Positions 39,848 to 50,905 of a stretch of DNA of 64,000 bases are shown here, one piece after another. The stretch is from Argyresthia goedartella. Taxonomy: Eukaryota; Arthropoda; Insecta; Lepidoptera; Argyresthiidae. The translations under genes and the position numbers were made by a program. The DNA lies in assembly GCA_949825045.1 (NCBI GenBank), contig OX463829.1, positions 18,756,715 to 18,820,714 on the forward strand, read 5' to 3'. Position 1 is the stretch's first letter. Each line of letters begins with the position of its first letter. Under the pieces are notes generated by a model, which worked only from the letters and a program-made list of their open reading frames with translations, did no database searches and had not been told where the DNA came from.

Positions 39848-40212
39848 AGCTCCGGTGGCAATTTGTAATCTTTATCATCAGCTCCACTTCACCAACTAAT
39901 GCTTGCCGAAAAGCGAGAACTGCAGCTTCCAAATGTACGAGATACTAAACAAAATACCCAAATCTCTAGGTGTGAATTCATTATTTCAAGTCCTGACTGA
40001 CTTTGATTAATTGTTAAGAAGCTTTTCTGGTACGTCACCATCACATCTACTTCACCATATGAATTTTGATGGGAACACATTACAAGTAATGTGTTCCCAT
40101 CAAGGCAACCGTTACAAAGTAACCATATCACAATCTGTGGGATACCTGGTATAAAGCAGTTCCGGTGGCCATCTGTGATCTTCATCATCAGTTCCACTTA
40201 AGGAAATTATGC
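39848..40212. repeat. Two direct copies of a 55-bp word around a palindrome
   Basis: The word with TCCGGTGGCAATTTGTAATC at 39850 recurs at 40160 as TCCGGTGGCCATCTGTGATC, both followed by ...ATCATCAG(C/T)TCCACTT. The unit spacing is about 309 bases. Between them lies a perfect palindrome at 40066-40103 (18-bp arms, 2-base loop). Confidence 0.6.
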
Positions 40213-40420
40213 TTACTGAAAGTAAATGCATGAATTACTATGAAAAATACTCAATCGCTATAGGTCTCCGGAATATCATCATCAGATCGTGACCTGATAG
40301 CAATGGGACCAATCGGAAGCTTAACTCTCTTGAAACTAAAACAATTTTCCAAATCGGTCCATCCGTCTTGGAGAAATCGCTGAACATACATGAAAAAAAA
40401 CATTGCAAAAACATCCTGAT

Positions 40421-40775
40421 GAATTGAGAACCTCCCTCCTTTTTTAAGTCGGTTAAACATAAGGAAGAATATGGTAAATTTTGATACGTCACTTAAACAA
40501 CATGTGTAATTTCTTCAAAAAATAATTAAATATGTGGTTAATATGTTTTTATTTATATGAAATGCTAGTAGGAAACCATTATGACTCCTGAATCAATTGA
40601 ATTGAGAACCTCCCTCCTTTTTTAAGTCGGTTAAAAATAAGAAAGAATATGGTAAATTTTGATAAGGCACTTAAACGATATGTGTCATTTCTTCAAAAAA
40701 TAATTCAATATATGGTTAATATGTTTTTATGAAAATGCTAGTAGGAAACCATTATGACTCTTGAATCAAAATAGG
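40421..40775. repeat. Tandem duplication, about 178 bp x 2
   Basis: GAATTGAGAACCTCCCTCC starts at 40421 and at 40599. The two units stay alike to ATGACTC(C/T)TGAATCAA with a short deletion in the second. No ORF is conserved between them. Confidence 0.8.
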
Positions 40776-41229
40776 AATTGTACAAAATGATATAATTTGA
40801 TATGGTACGAAAAAATGTAGAGTAGGTGTTTCTTACTGTACACCTCCAGATAGGAGATAGGCGAATAGCATGGAAGTCTCTCGTTGATAGAATTTGTTAA
40901 AAATATCGTATATATATCGGGGCGGGGGTGAGCTAGATGTTTTCTAAACTGGACTGATTGTGGAAAATATGTTTATTGAAACGTGTAAAACCTGAATTCA
41001 GTCAGCCAGAGCACCTTCTGAGAAATAAAGTGTAGATTCAAGCAATTATTTCCAGTCAGTGTGATAATCTACCGCCATAGAGGCCCAGTTCAGCTAGCAC
41101 AATGACCGCTCAGTGACAACAATGGGACGACGACGGTCAACTTAAAGTATCCCTTTCACTTTGTGAAATAAAATATTGATATTATAAGCAATAACCCTAA
41201 TTTTCACCGTAAGTTGCCTGGAAAAAGAT

Positions 41230-41620
41230 GTTCCAAACGCCAAAAAATTAGGTCTTGTGTTTAAATGATTACTAAAAAATTCAAAAATTTACTACCAGTA
41301 ATTTCGAAATGACTGCCAGAATTAGTAAATGATCAATCACCAAATTGTGTTTGGATAAATGATCACTAAACTTCTTTTTATGGTTTGTGTACTTAAGTTT
41401 ATGTTTTAAGTATTTTTTGTTGTTCTTACATGTTCAACCTAACACGAAGGATAAAGGGGGCTTCGCTTAGCTCAACCCCTTTGCCCTTCACCTATGCTAC
41501 CCAGTATTTTGCCCTGATATTTTTGCAACTTTTGGTGATCATTTACCCATTCTGGGTAAGAAAATGTTATTTTGGTGATCATTATATTTGTTGCCAATAA
41601 TTAATACCGAAAGTTGACCG
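41230..41620. repeat. Diverged lepidopteran repeat with ATGATCACC words
   Basis: Words such as AAATGATCA.CA and TGGTGATCATTTAC occur in both orientations. CCAGAATTAGTAAATGATCA here is the inverse of the GTCGTTTACTAATTCTGG tract near 48472, so both belong to one family. Confidence 0.5.
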
Positions 41621-41865
41621 ACGTCGTCGTCGCGTCATTGACATTGAGTGATCATTGCACTATTGGAATCCAGGCACAAATATTTACCAACTGTAGCTAC
41701 GTATACCTGTATTTTTGATGTTGATGTGAAGTTGTCAGCTACTTGACAGCGGAATTTCTATGCTCTTTTTAAGCGATAGCAAACTCAACAGAAAACTGCA
41801 ATAATTGATAAAATTACAATGAACAGCTACGTCGACCAACTTTAGAAGTGAATAACTTCTTTACT

Positions 41866-41985
41866 GACGACCTCTGTGGCGCAGCGGTTGTGGCTCTGCC
41901 TTCCATGCGAGAGGGCCAGGGTTCGATCCCCGGCTGGGAGTTAAAAAAAATAACCCCAGGTCAATACCTGGGGTTATTTTTTTAT
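41866..41985 (+). repeat. tRNA-like SINE head followed by a perfect hairpin
   Basis: The head has an A box (TGGCGCAGCGG) and a B box (GGTTCGATCCC) with correct spacing. It does not pair into a full tRNA. It is followed at 41944-41983 by an 18-bp perfect inverted repeat with a 4-base loop, ending in seven T residues. Confidence 0.7.
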
Positions 41986-44341
41986 ACAATGATGTTTATA
42001 TGTGTGTGACGTCGCTGTTTATGGTTCCCATGACACATGGTGTCCTAGTGTGGGGCCAGAAGCAATGTATGTGTCTGTATGTAAATGTTTATGTTTATAT
42101 TTAATGATGAGAGGTGACAAACCAATCGCTAAAAGTGGTGTAATTTTTTTTTTCGGCCATCTACCAAACCATGAAATGTCGATCCTAGAGTATGTCACAT
42201 ACAAAACATAAAAACTCATTGCAGTAATTTTTTAAACTTGACCGACGTCCTATTTTTTTCGACTTTAGTATGGGGATAAGGGTGACTTACACTAAAGTTA
42301 AAGTTTATGACACTGGTTTCATGTGTAAGTATTTTTTGTTGAAAACTAATGTCATTAATTCATTCGTTCATCAATCACCTTTTTTGCCATCAACACATTG
42401 TGCAAAACCATTCTCACCAACTTAAGCTAAAATAGCTGTACCAAAGAATCTGAGACCATGCCAGGTGTCAACTCATCAACATTCATAGCCTGGAAAATGA
42501 GACTGCAGATAAGGCTCAATGAGTAGTCAATCCCACATACTAAGGTGTACCCAAGTATACCGTTTTGGTAGGCACGTGACTTCACTATTCGTCGCCATAC
42601 ATAATGTATCAAACAATACTCCCTCACATTGCGTGTCTTAATAGCCCTTAAACTGGTTAAGTCCACTTCATGCTCGGCTGAGTCCGTTCGCGATATTTTG
42701 ATAATGCCGTAAATTTATGCCCCTTGCACCTACCTACCTCGAAATCCGAGAGTGCATAATGACTTTGTGTCAGGCTTGTTTTATGCAAAGTACAAGGAAT
42801 GAAAGAGCTTGCAAATGTATGCAGATCGCTCGCGTGGGAAGCGCCAACAAGTGGTCGAAACACTCGAAAAATAAAATGAATCCCTTCAGTTATTTAAGTT
42901 GGGCGGGGTTAATTAAAACATTTTGCTTCTGTACTGAAATCATTATTATTGGTAGGCAGTGCTAAGTTGTAGAAAAAAATATATACTGCTGGCGGATAAG
43001 TCTTTAGTTTCCATGTCTAAAAGAGGAATATCAAAATGAAATTAAGTTTCCAAATATTCTTAACTGCGCGAAAGCAATTTTTAAGCCATCTCATCTAGAT
43101 CTCCAACTTCATCCTTATACTATACAGGATGTTCAGAAAGGCGACATATCAGGAGTCCACATAAACGCTCCTATGGGCGTGTCATCGTGATCGTATCTAT
43201 AGACCCTGTAATTACACACCACACACTAAATTTTCACAAATACCCTTTATCTGATCGCCATCAGTCGTATGTTAATGGGCCGTATCTCGAAATACCGAAA
43301 GCTTGTATTACAATTTTCTCGGGATACACGATACTTGCATGTGAACAAGCAATCTGTTTTGTTTCTGAACAAACTTTAGTTTAGTTAGTTTCAATGTCGT
43401 TTTCACGTGACCTATTATCACTAATGTCACAGGTATAATGTCTTTATAGGTTAAAAATTAATGATAAGTTGCTCAAGCGGTTGGAAATATAATATAGTAA
43501 CAGTTATTTAATATAGCATGCGTGTTGCGTGATACGTTTTGCGTTCCCTGCCGCCTCATTTTTAAGATCAATTAAAATATAAAGCTGGCAGTAAATTATT
43601 TCTAATTTATGTAGGTATTAAACGATCGTTAGGTTGGTTAAGTTCATCTAGCTTTACAGTAAACAAATACCTTTTTTAGTTTCTAGCTGTAATCGCCATT
43701 TATAAGATGTAAATGGGATTTTAAAAGCATGTGCACTAATGCTGCTCTACTTTACCTTAGTTCTTAAGATCTTTTCTTCTTTCATTTAGGCTCCACATTG
43801 TTTTTTAAACTCGTCTATTTCGCCTAGCCTCCATTAATAAAAATAGGTTTTGGGCAGTGGGCCATTAGTATAAGAAATTACTGTTACACAGTTTGTCGTC
43901 TATCGTAACCGAATCTACAGTAGAAATAAAATGTGAAAATATTTAACATCACAGCCGAGCCATTTTAAAGGAGGTATTCAAGTGACCTGAATTAGACACT
44001 GTACTGTACAAAAATCCCTTTGAAGGCGACGCCCAAGATTACTCCATTATGATGAAGACCTCTCAGGCGCCGCTGCTAACACTCCGAGATTTATTGTGAA
44101 GAGTCCACGGAAAATATTCTTTGATGAATGAATTATTGAGAGCCACCTGTAGATGGTTAGGGCAAGAGGAATAATTTAAAAGTCGAGAGGGACTTGCGAG
44201 CTTTTTACAGAATTTCGTCTAGAGGTATTTGGTAAATAACTTTATTAGACATTAAGACACAGAACACTTGGTAACAAATACATCCGACTAACTTCCTTTT
44301 CACTTCACACAAGCGGATATTAATAACCTGTTTCTTTAACT
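41986..44341. other. Non-coding sequence
   Basis: No convincing gene. The part near 42000-42115 (CACATGGTGTCCTAGTGTGG) shares a word with 28600 and may be a repeat. Confidence 0.45.
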
Positions 44342-44477
44342 GTAAAATGTTGGTAATTTCTACAAACTTTATTTGTAAAACTCACAGAGCACTGAAACAT
44401 CCCGCGCGCAAGGGGCGCGCGGGTGATGATTCAGTGCTCTTTGGTAAAACAGTAAAATGTTGGTAATTTCTACAAAC
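44342..44477. repeat. Hairpin segment between 26-bp direct repeats
   Basis: GTAAAATGTTGGTAATTTCT plus six further bases occur at 44342-44367 and 44452-44477. Between them, AGAGCACTGA (44386-44395) pairs with 44431-44440, and CCCGCGCGC (44401-44409) pairs with 44415-44423. Confidence 0.75.
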
Positions 44478-46989
44478 ACCTTGTATATCTCGCCTTAAAT
44501 CATCCAAATTATAATATCTTTATATGTTTTTCTTAAACTATGCGCTTTTCCATTAGACAACCTTGACTCAGTATCAGTATTATAAACGAGACCAAATGAA
44601 CAGATTATGATATGAATGGCTGGCGATTCGATCGATAGTAATTATTTGCTCAGTTTGTTACTGATAATAACAACTTTGCGGTATTCATGCCCAGATTATA
44701 GTAAATGGACTACGTGACTCCAACTTCAGTTTAGACAAATTGTATGCAGACTCGTATCATGGCTTAACTAACAATAATGATTATAATTAAACATAATTAC
44801 CATTCGTTATCTGTTATCACGATTCTACGTAACTAATTTATACAATTTATCAGTGTTAGCTACGTAGTGCTGATTAAATTATTTGTTGATTGTTTGATAT
44901 TATCCCTTTCCGTGCCATGCTGTCTGTGCCTCTAGTTAAGTATTACGAAATTGGATCTTGTACTTGCCTTATACCAAATATCTAACTACGACATATATTT
45001 GATGTCATCCATTCTTTACAATCCTTGATGTCAATATACACTCAGGGGACTACGTCATAGAATAATATGAATGTAATAGTCACTATTAAATTCATACTGT
45101 CAAAAGCTTTTTACAAAAGACTAATTTGTATATGAAATATGGTGCTAGAGTGTAGTGACAATAATTGAAAGTTCTAGACACCAAGAAAATGAAGTAGCCT
45201 CCAATGAATGATCCCAAACTGAAAACGAAATATTCCAATGAAATACATAATAATTATATTATAATGAGGAATTCTCTCGGCAATTTCGGTTCTGTCGGCA
45301 TTGTTTGTTAGGAGAGTTTTGATTAGTATCGTTTCTGCCAGGTGGGAATAATTCCTAACTTTTCAATTGTCGTTTTACTCGTAAAATACGAGATGCTCTG
45401 GTTAAGGGATGTATGCTCGTCGATGAAGTAAATTTGTATAATGAAGCCCTTACTGCCCTAAATCCCAATTACAACAAACAAGCTAAACTTATATTCAAAA
45501 TATAGAACTGCGCCTCGTTTAAATACACATTAATAATATCTCATGATAGAATCAAATGTTATGCCTTACACTGTCTAATTCAGCTAAATTGGGACTAAGT
45601 ACCGAGTGGTTGATAAACTTTATGGATATCGCACTATCTTCAACACAAAGTTCAGCTTTCCAATTCCTACTTCTCTTGAATATAGTGGTTCATCATTTAA
45701 CCATGGAAAAAAAGTCGATACTTATGGCAAAAGGTTATAAGCCGTTTCAATATCAGCACATCTCTACTTCAATTAGTTCTTGTTTGTTAACGTCTTTTGT
45801 GCCATCGCGGTCGCCGGTATTCATTTTAAAAATGTCGACAAAGTTCTTCAGGAATTCAGCCATAAATTCCGTTATGGCAAATGAAATTTTAATGTTCCCT
45901 TTGTGACGTGCAATTTTAAACAACTTTATTATTTATCAAGCTATAAATGAGAGTTATTATCATCCAGTTGAAGGTTCTTTCTAAGTGCTTCCGGAATATT
46001 CAGTAAAACCTTCGCTGGCTGGAGCGAATTTTAATAGACTAGAATAATGTTTGCAACAATTGATTTATTAATTCACCAATATAAGTAATCTTCTACACCA
46101 ATAAGCTATTTAAAAACGAAACACAACGAACTATTACTTTGTCAATGCCATAAAGACGATGTAGGCTTTGAATATTTGCTCGAGGGACTTACTACGAGTA
46201 TATAAAGGCCTTCTTAATTGATATTAAGCTGTAGTGGTTTTAATGGTACTCTATAATTTTAGTGAACGTAAAGTCAATCAGATGGTTGCACCTAGAGCTA
46301 AGAAAACTAATTATAGTCTGACAAGATGGAGTCCCCAATTACTGTTAAACCTAAAATCGGAGACTGCCATGATGCTGAGTTATCCGAAATACATTTAAAA
46401 TAAGTGGTGAGTAAACGAATTGAATCACAAGAGTCTCATAGGATTCTTTTGATTAAATTATCGATCACCGCTTATTTTTTATTTTGGTTCAACAACTCTA
46501 CATCAATTCGTCCATGTAGCCTATTTTCAAGTCGCCTTTGGGACCTTGTTGTGTACACTTCGTCATGCATCGCCACTGTGGAAGCCCCTGGAACTAGATG
46601 CCGAAATCAGCTGGTTGGGCTATGATCAAGAGCTTTGCTTTGTTATACTTCATAACAACAAATGTTGTGAAAACAACAAAATCCATTTCATTTTCCTAAA
46701 TGTACCCACTCCTAAATCTTACTACTTACTGAATGAACGATCAAAACATTGTCGAAGGTTCGAGCTACGCTAAAATTACTGGATGCCGAGTCGCTATTGC
46801 GAATCGAACCCACAGCGAACGTTTATAAATGTGCTCACGTTGTAGTCAATCCAATATTATATATGCACCTGACACACTTTCAATTATTGCAACATCCAGG
46901 TTTCAAAGAGTGCTAATCTAACGCCAGCGAAAACGAAATATAACATTTAGTTGATATACAAGCGAATTTAAAATTTAAAACACATACTT
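44478..46989. other. Non-coding sequence
   Basis: A plus-strand ORF at 45556-45906 has no recognisable domain. On the minus strand near 45900-45790 a short frame reads HKGNIKISFAITEFMAEFLK and continues about 30 residues to a stop. It looks protein-like but is too short to name. Confidence 0.4.
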
Positions 46990-47400
46990 TTTAGGGTTCC
47001 GTACCCGAAGGGTTCCAAACGGGACCCTATTACTAAGACTCCGCTGTCCGTCCGTCCGTCTGTCACCAGGCTGTATCTCACGAACCGTGATAGTTAGACA
47101 GTTGAAATTTTCACAGATGATGTATTTATGTTGCCGCTATAACAACAAATACTAAAAAACAGGATAAAATAAATATTTAAGGGGGCTCCCATACAACAAT
47201 TCTTTCAATACCACATACAAACTTATGTATGCACCTGGTTACGTACATGGAGTGTGAAAGTAACCGCACCAATAACTTTGTAAACAATATTTTGCTGTGT
47301 AAAATCCAAACTATACACTCCACACCATCGCTTCCATTGAACGGTGGTACGGAACCCTTCGTGCACGATTTAGACTCGCACTTGACCGGTTTTTTTTTCT
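46990..47400 (-). repeat. Lepidopteran mid-repetitive element, fullest copy
   Basis: Read on the minus strand it starts AAAAACCGGTCAAGTGCGAG and ends ...GGTACGGAACCCTAA, about 400 bases. It has CGTGCACGAAGGGTTCCGT near the start and the CAGACGGACGGACGGACAGC tract near the end. No ORF. It serves as an unoccupied reference for the errantivirus insertion site. Confidence 0.7.
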
Positions 47401-48399
47401 TTAATTTACGTATTGTAGCAATAATTTTACTTGCCTGTCGCAGCCGTTATGTGGGTTACTAGGATAGACTAGGCAGAATGACGTTGCAGGATGTCAGATT
47501 GAGCGCCAGCATCCCATATAAGAGTAGGAATACAAAATGTATAAATTAACAACACTGCTTCGGCACCCTGTACGCCCGCAGGCTGACTGGGTATTGGAAA
47601 GATAGTATTTTTACTGAAAATTTAACTAATTATATTCTCAATTTACATGACTTACACCGTTATTTGGTTACATTTACTTCAGTACTACTACGGACCTTAT
47701 GCCTTCTTAACTATTACACAGGTATCCTGTGATTAAAGCTTCCTGGAGAGATGAAATAGTAGGATTGTTGCCTTATTTAATTGCGTATGGTGCAAGTTGT
47801 TGAATTTAAGGAGTGCCTAGATGGAAAACCCTATTATCCCCTGGGCCGCGCTCCTTAACGCTAAGACAAAACGCCTCACAGGGAAAGCCAGGTCCATAGA
47901 TCAATTCGGTACCTCCTCATGATCAATGAGGGTAGACGCCACATGGGTTACAGATTCCACGTCTAGCAGGTTACAGGTTCCACGCCATTTATACCGCCCT
48001 ATTGGAGGTTATGAAACCCTGAAATATGATACATATGGTTTACTCACAAGTTACTCAACACATATTCTTCCCTGAGATTAATTGTTAGATAAAATTACGT
48101 ACCATGTACGTATGAATGAGATTTCAAAATACGTATGCCGGCCCACAGCCATACAATGGCATAAGTGCACATACTTCGGCTTTCTTAGATCATATTTACT
48201 GTGTGAAAAGTTGTCAATAAAACGAAAATTAAACATGTAATGTAATTTAGTTTTTAATAATCGTTGTTTGTTTTTTTTATTTGGCTAACGAAATGGCTAT
48301 AATCTTATATTAGTAAATAGCTAAAAAAGACCTAATATTACCCATACCATTTGGTCAGGTCCGTTTTACATCCATCTTTGTACCGATTGCAGCAATTTA
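47401..48399. other. Non-coding sequence
   Basis: No gene seen. A segment near 47820-47990 (GGCCGCGCTCCTTAACGC, GGTTACAGATTCCACG) is more GC-rich and may be a SINE-like piece, unproven. Confidence 0.4.
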
Positions 48400-48545
48400 T
48401 AAAACATAAACTTAAGTACACAAAACATAAAAAAAGAACTTTGGTGATCTTTTATCCCAACACAATTACGTGGTCGTTTACTAATTCTGGCGGTCGTTTC
48501 GAATTTATTGGTAACAAAATAGGTGCTTTTTTCGTGATCGTTTAG
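48400..48545. repeat. Diverged repeat related to 41230-41620
   Basis: GTGGTCGTTTACTAATTCTGG and the following GGTCGTTTCGAA tract match the family at 41250-41340 in inverse. Confidence 0.45.
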
Positions 48546-48702
48546 ACATAAGCCTTTATATAAGACGTGGCAACTCTTTTCGACGTTGGCGCCATCGCTA
48601 AATTCTACAGATAAGATGGGGGCACAGTACATGAAACGGAACGCATCGTTGATGGGTGCGTTCTGAAATATAACGTAGTGCGTTAGGTACACGTTCATTA
48701 AA

Positions 48703-48733
48703 AAACGGCCAAGTGCGAGTCGGACTAGCGCAC
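48703..48733 (+). repeat. Lepidopteran repeat, left part, target of the errantivirus
   Basis: AAACGGCCAAGTGCGAGTCGG then GACTAGCGCAC is the start of the repeat family (compare minus strand of 47400-47360). It breaks off at the LTR and resumes at 57225. Confidence 0.8.
48730..48733. repeat. 4-bp target site duplication (GCAC), left copy
   Basis: GCAC precedes the LTR here and follows the other LTR at 57225-57228. The repeat copy at 46990-47400 has a single GCAC at this point, which supports the duplication. Confidence 0.9.
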
Positions 48734-49011
48734 TGTTATGACGCGCTGCGTCAGAAGGTTTTTAAAAAAAACTATTAAAACTTTATTGACGATAATTAGT
48801 TTTATTAGAATTAATATATTGTGAATTTAACACAAATTCCGTGATAATTAAACTTAGAAATACTTTATAAAGGGAAAGGTCTTAACCCTCAGAGTGACCA
48901 ACGTAGACTGACTGCCATTAGCAACGAGTAAAAGAGTCTGGAATAGAATTTGATGACGGATAGAAATAAAGGTATTGTCAGCCAGAAGGGTAGCTAAGAC
49001 AGGGTATAACA
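48734..49011 (-). repeat. Errantivirus 3' LTR (in element sense)
   Basis: 278 bp, identical by eye to 56947-57224. In sense orientation a polyadenylation signal AATAAA lies at 48782-48787. A short purine run (CGGAGGG, about 49013-49019 in inverse) directly upstream is the likely polypurine tract. Confidence 0.95.
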
Positions 49012-49073
49012 GCCCTCCGAAAAAGAGTAAACTTAGGGGTGGAAGAGTAAGTTTACGAAGAATTAGCACAAAA

Positions 49074-50882
49074 TTAATTGATTCTGAGACGCGGTAATGG
49101 AATGGGGTCTTGATCATTATTAGAATCAGAAGTCTCTGTTTCAGGGGCTGTTGTTATTCTGAATGATTTGATTGAAATTGGGTTAAAACGTTTCCCATTA
49201 CAAAAATAGTAAATAATGAAAATTAAAAATAGAAGTAACACAATAACAGTAATGATTGGAAAACTAGCATGGTTGGAAACAATGTTATAATTATCCAAAA
49301 GTGAATCTAATTTCTTAATAGTTTCTTTAGAGGAGTCTTCATAATTTTGAAAGTATTCGAGGTTTATATTAGAAATATTCATGACGGGTACATGAATTTT
49401 AGTTTTTTGAAAAGTATTAATATTACAACAACTATCATTAATCAGATTAAAATCTGAACTAATCCTACTTACATTTACTACAATGTCAGATCGGGAAAAT
49501 AGTTTAATGTTTTTGCAGAAGGCAGTGCACTGTGGTTGCATGTTAAGTACACCTGTACCGGATATTGTGAGTTCTCTGACATAGGACTCACAGTCAAGGG
49601 TTATCTTAGTTAATTCGGATTGAACAAAAATCCATTTGTTGTGGTTAATATTTTGCCAAATATCTATTTTACCATTCAAAAATTTAGTTTTGCACTGGGG
49701 TGGAAGTGTTTTAACAACCTTAGTAATTATTTCTATTTCACATATCGGATCTACAACTGTCGAGGATGAACTAGGTAAGTCACATATGTAGGTGTGTTTT
49801 AAAGCATGTTTACAAATATTAAGGTCTTCAAAACTACAATAGTTCGATTTGTCTTTGCTGAGTGCAATGTATGGTTTTGTAGGAATTATCATAGCATAGC
49901 TATCTGGCTTTTCTGTGTCATGTGGTATCGGGACCGGAATGGTTTTATAAAAATCAAACTCGATGTGATAAACAAGAGGTATCCTTAAAACAAATATCAA
50001 CTTAGAATCTAAAATATATGACACTAATTCTGACAAATTAGTGATAACATGAATATTACTTAAATCTAAAGGAGTCGGAAACTCTCTTAACTTAGGTAAG
50101 TACTTAATACTAGACACAAGATCATTGTACAATTCAGTCGGAGTGATAACCGCAGAATGAAGGGTGTTTGTTTTTGAGAACAAAATAGAGTTAGTGATAT
50201 CCTCCAATTGAAAGGTCAGAGTCAATAGATTGGCATTAAGGACATTAAAAACATTAGTTAACTTATTTTTAAACTGCATAGAATGTGTTTCATCCGTAAC
50301 ATTCCTCAGAGATGAAACTAGTGTATCAACAGCGTCATTCAGACGACCTTCATTTTGTGCAATAAAATGAATGGTTTCATTGACTTTTGAAATTGCTGCT
50401 GTGGACATAATGATGTTTTGCTTCAATAAAGAGGTCAATTGTTTATCGTTATTTTGTAAGTTCTGAATAGCGTCGTTATACTTATTCGCATCATTGTCGT
50501 CCATCGTGCCAAAAACGTGTTTCAGAATAGTGCCCACTCCTGAGAACCAAGCGGATCTTTTAGATCTCGTAGGAATGAAGTGAGATATAGAGTTATAGTC
50601 TCTCACAACACCATCGTATAGAGCCTTAAGAGGTTGGATGATATTGTGACATTCTACATCTTCCAAAGCGTCACTTTGTTGACACAAATATCGAGCTGTT
50701 CCGAAAACGCCATTGATGTTGTCTATGTGAGGCTTAATGTATTTAATGTCTATAGGGATGACAACGTGCAGGTAGTCATTTATGAGTTTCATTGTACCGA
50801 CCGGATCGAAGTAAAGTCCAGGGCTCTTGTGCAGGGGTTCAATGAAATCTTCAGTAGGCATCGCTATGATTGAGAGCGGCAT
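49074..50882 (-). CDS. env: Errantivirus Env, baculovirus-F-like fusion protein (602 codons)
   Basis: Env is the predicted surface fusion protein. It has a furin-type site RSKR at residues 106-109, followed at once by a hydrophobic, Gly-containing stretch (SAWFSGVGTILKHVFG) in the place of the fusion peptide. This layout matches baculovirus F and errantivirus Env proteins (Baculo_F family). A long helical region follows, with heptad-like spacing near residues 115-230. Cysteine pairs lie in the middle part. One transmembrane span is near residues 541-561 (FPIITVIVLLLFLIFIIYYF), followed by a tail of about 40 residues. The N-terminus MPLSIIAMPTEDF has only a short hydrophobic stretch, so the signal peptide is not obvious from this ATG. 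The ORF starts 7 bases after a splice acceptor, so it is probably made from spliced RNA. No stop or frameshift is seen. Confidence 0.9.
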   Translation of the reverse strand: MPLSIIAMPTEDFIEPLHKSPGLYFDPVGTMKLINDYLHVVIPIDIKYIKPHIDNINGVFGTARYLCQQSDALEDVECHNIIQPLKALYDGVVRDYNSISHFIPTRSKRSAWFSGVGTILKHVFGTMDDNDANKYNDAIQNLQNNDKQLTSLLKQNIIMSTAAISKVNETIHFIAQNEGRLNDAVDTLVSSLRNVTDETHSMQFKNKLTNVFNVLNANLLTLTFQLEDITNSILFSKTNTLHSAVITPTELYNDLVSSIKYLPKLREFPTPLDLSNIHVITNLSELVSYILDSKLIFVLRIPLVYHIEFDFYKTIPVPIPHDTEKPDSYAMIIPTKPYIALSKDKSNYCSFEDLNICKHALKHTYICDLPSSSSTVVDPICEIEIITKVVKTLPPQCKTKFLNGKIDIWQNINHNKWIFVQSELTKITLDCESYVRELTISGTGVLNMQPQCTAFCKNIKLFSRSDIVVNVSRISSDFNLINDSCCNINTFQKTKIHVPVMNISNINLEYFQNYEDSSKETIKKLDSLLDNYNIVSNHASFPIITVIVLLLFLIFIIYYFCNGKRFNPISIKSFRITTAPETETSDSNNDQDPIPLPRLRIN

Positions 50883-50888
50883 TATCAG

Positions 50889-50905
50889 CCTGAAAATAAG
50901 TGATT
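50889..50905 (-). promoter_or_regulatory. Probable splice acceptor for env mRNA
   Basis: In sense the sequence is CTTATTTTCAG followed by GCTGATA and the env ATG. It lies just after the pol stop codon. Errantivirus env is expressed from a spliced subgenomic RNA, and this is the expected acceptor position. The donor was not located. Confidence 0.65.

Noticed and set aside
41866..41941. Possible true tRNA gene
   Set aside because: The arms do not close into a cloverleaf, so a SINE head is the better call.
41944..41983. Hairpin with T-run taken as a bacterial-type terminator
   Set aside because: All other content is eukaryotic; it is better read in the context of the pol III SINE head.
45556..45906. 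116-codon plus-strand ORF
   Set aside because: No domain, no initiation context and low complexity of hydrophobic residues typical of AT-rich non-coding DNA.
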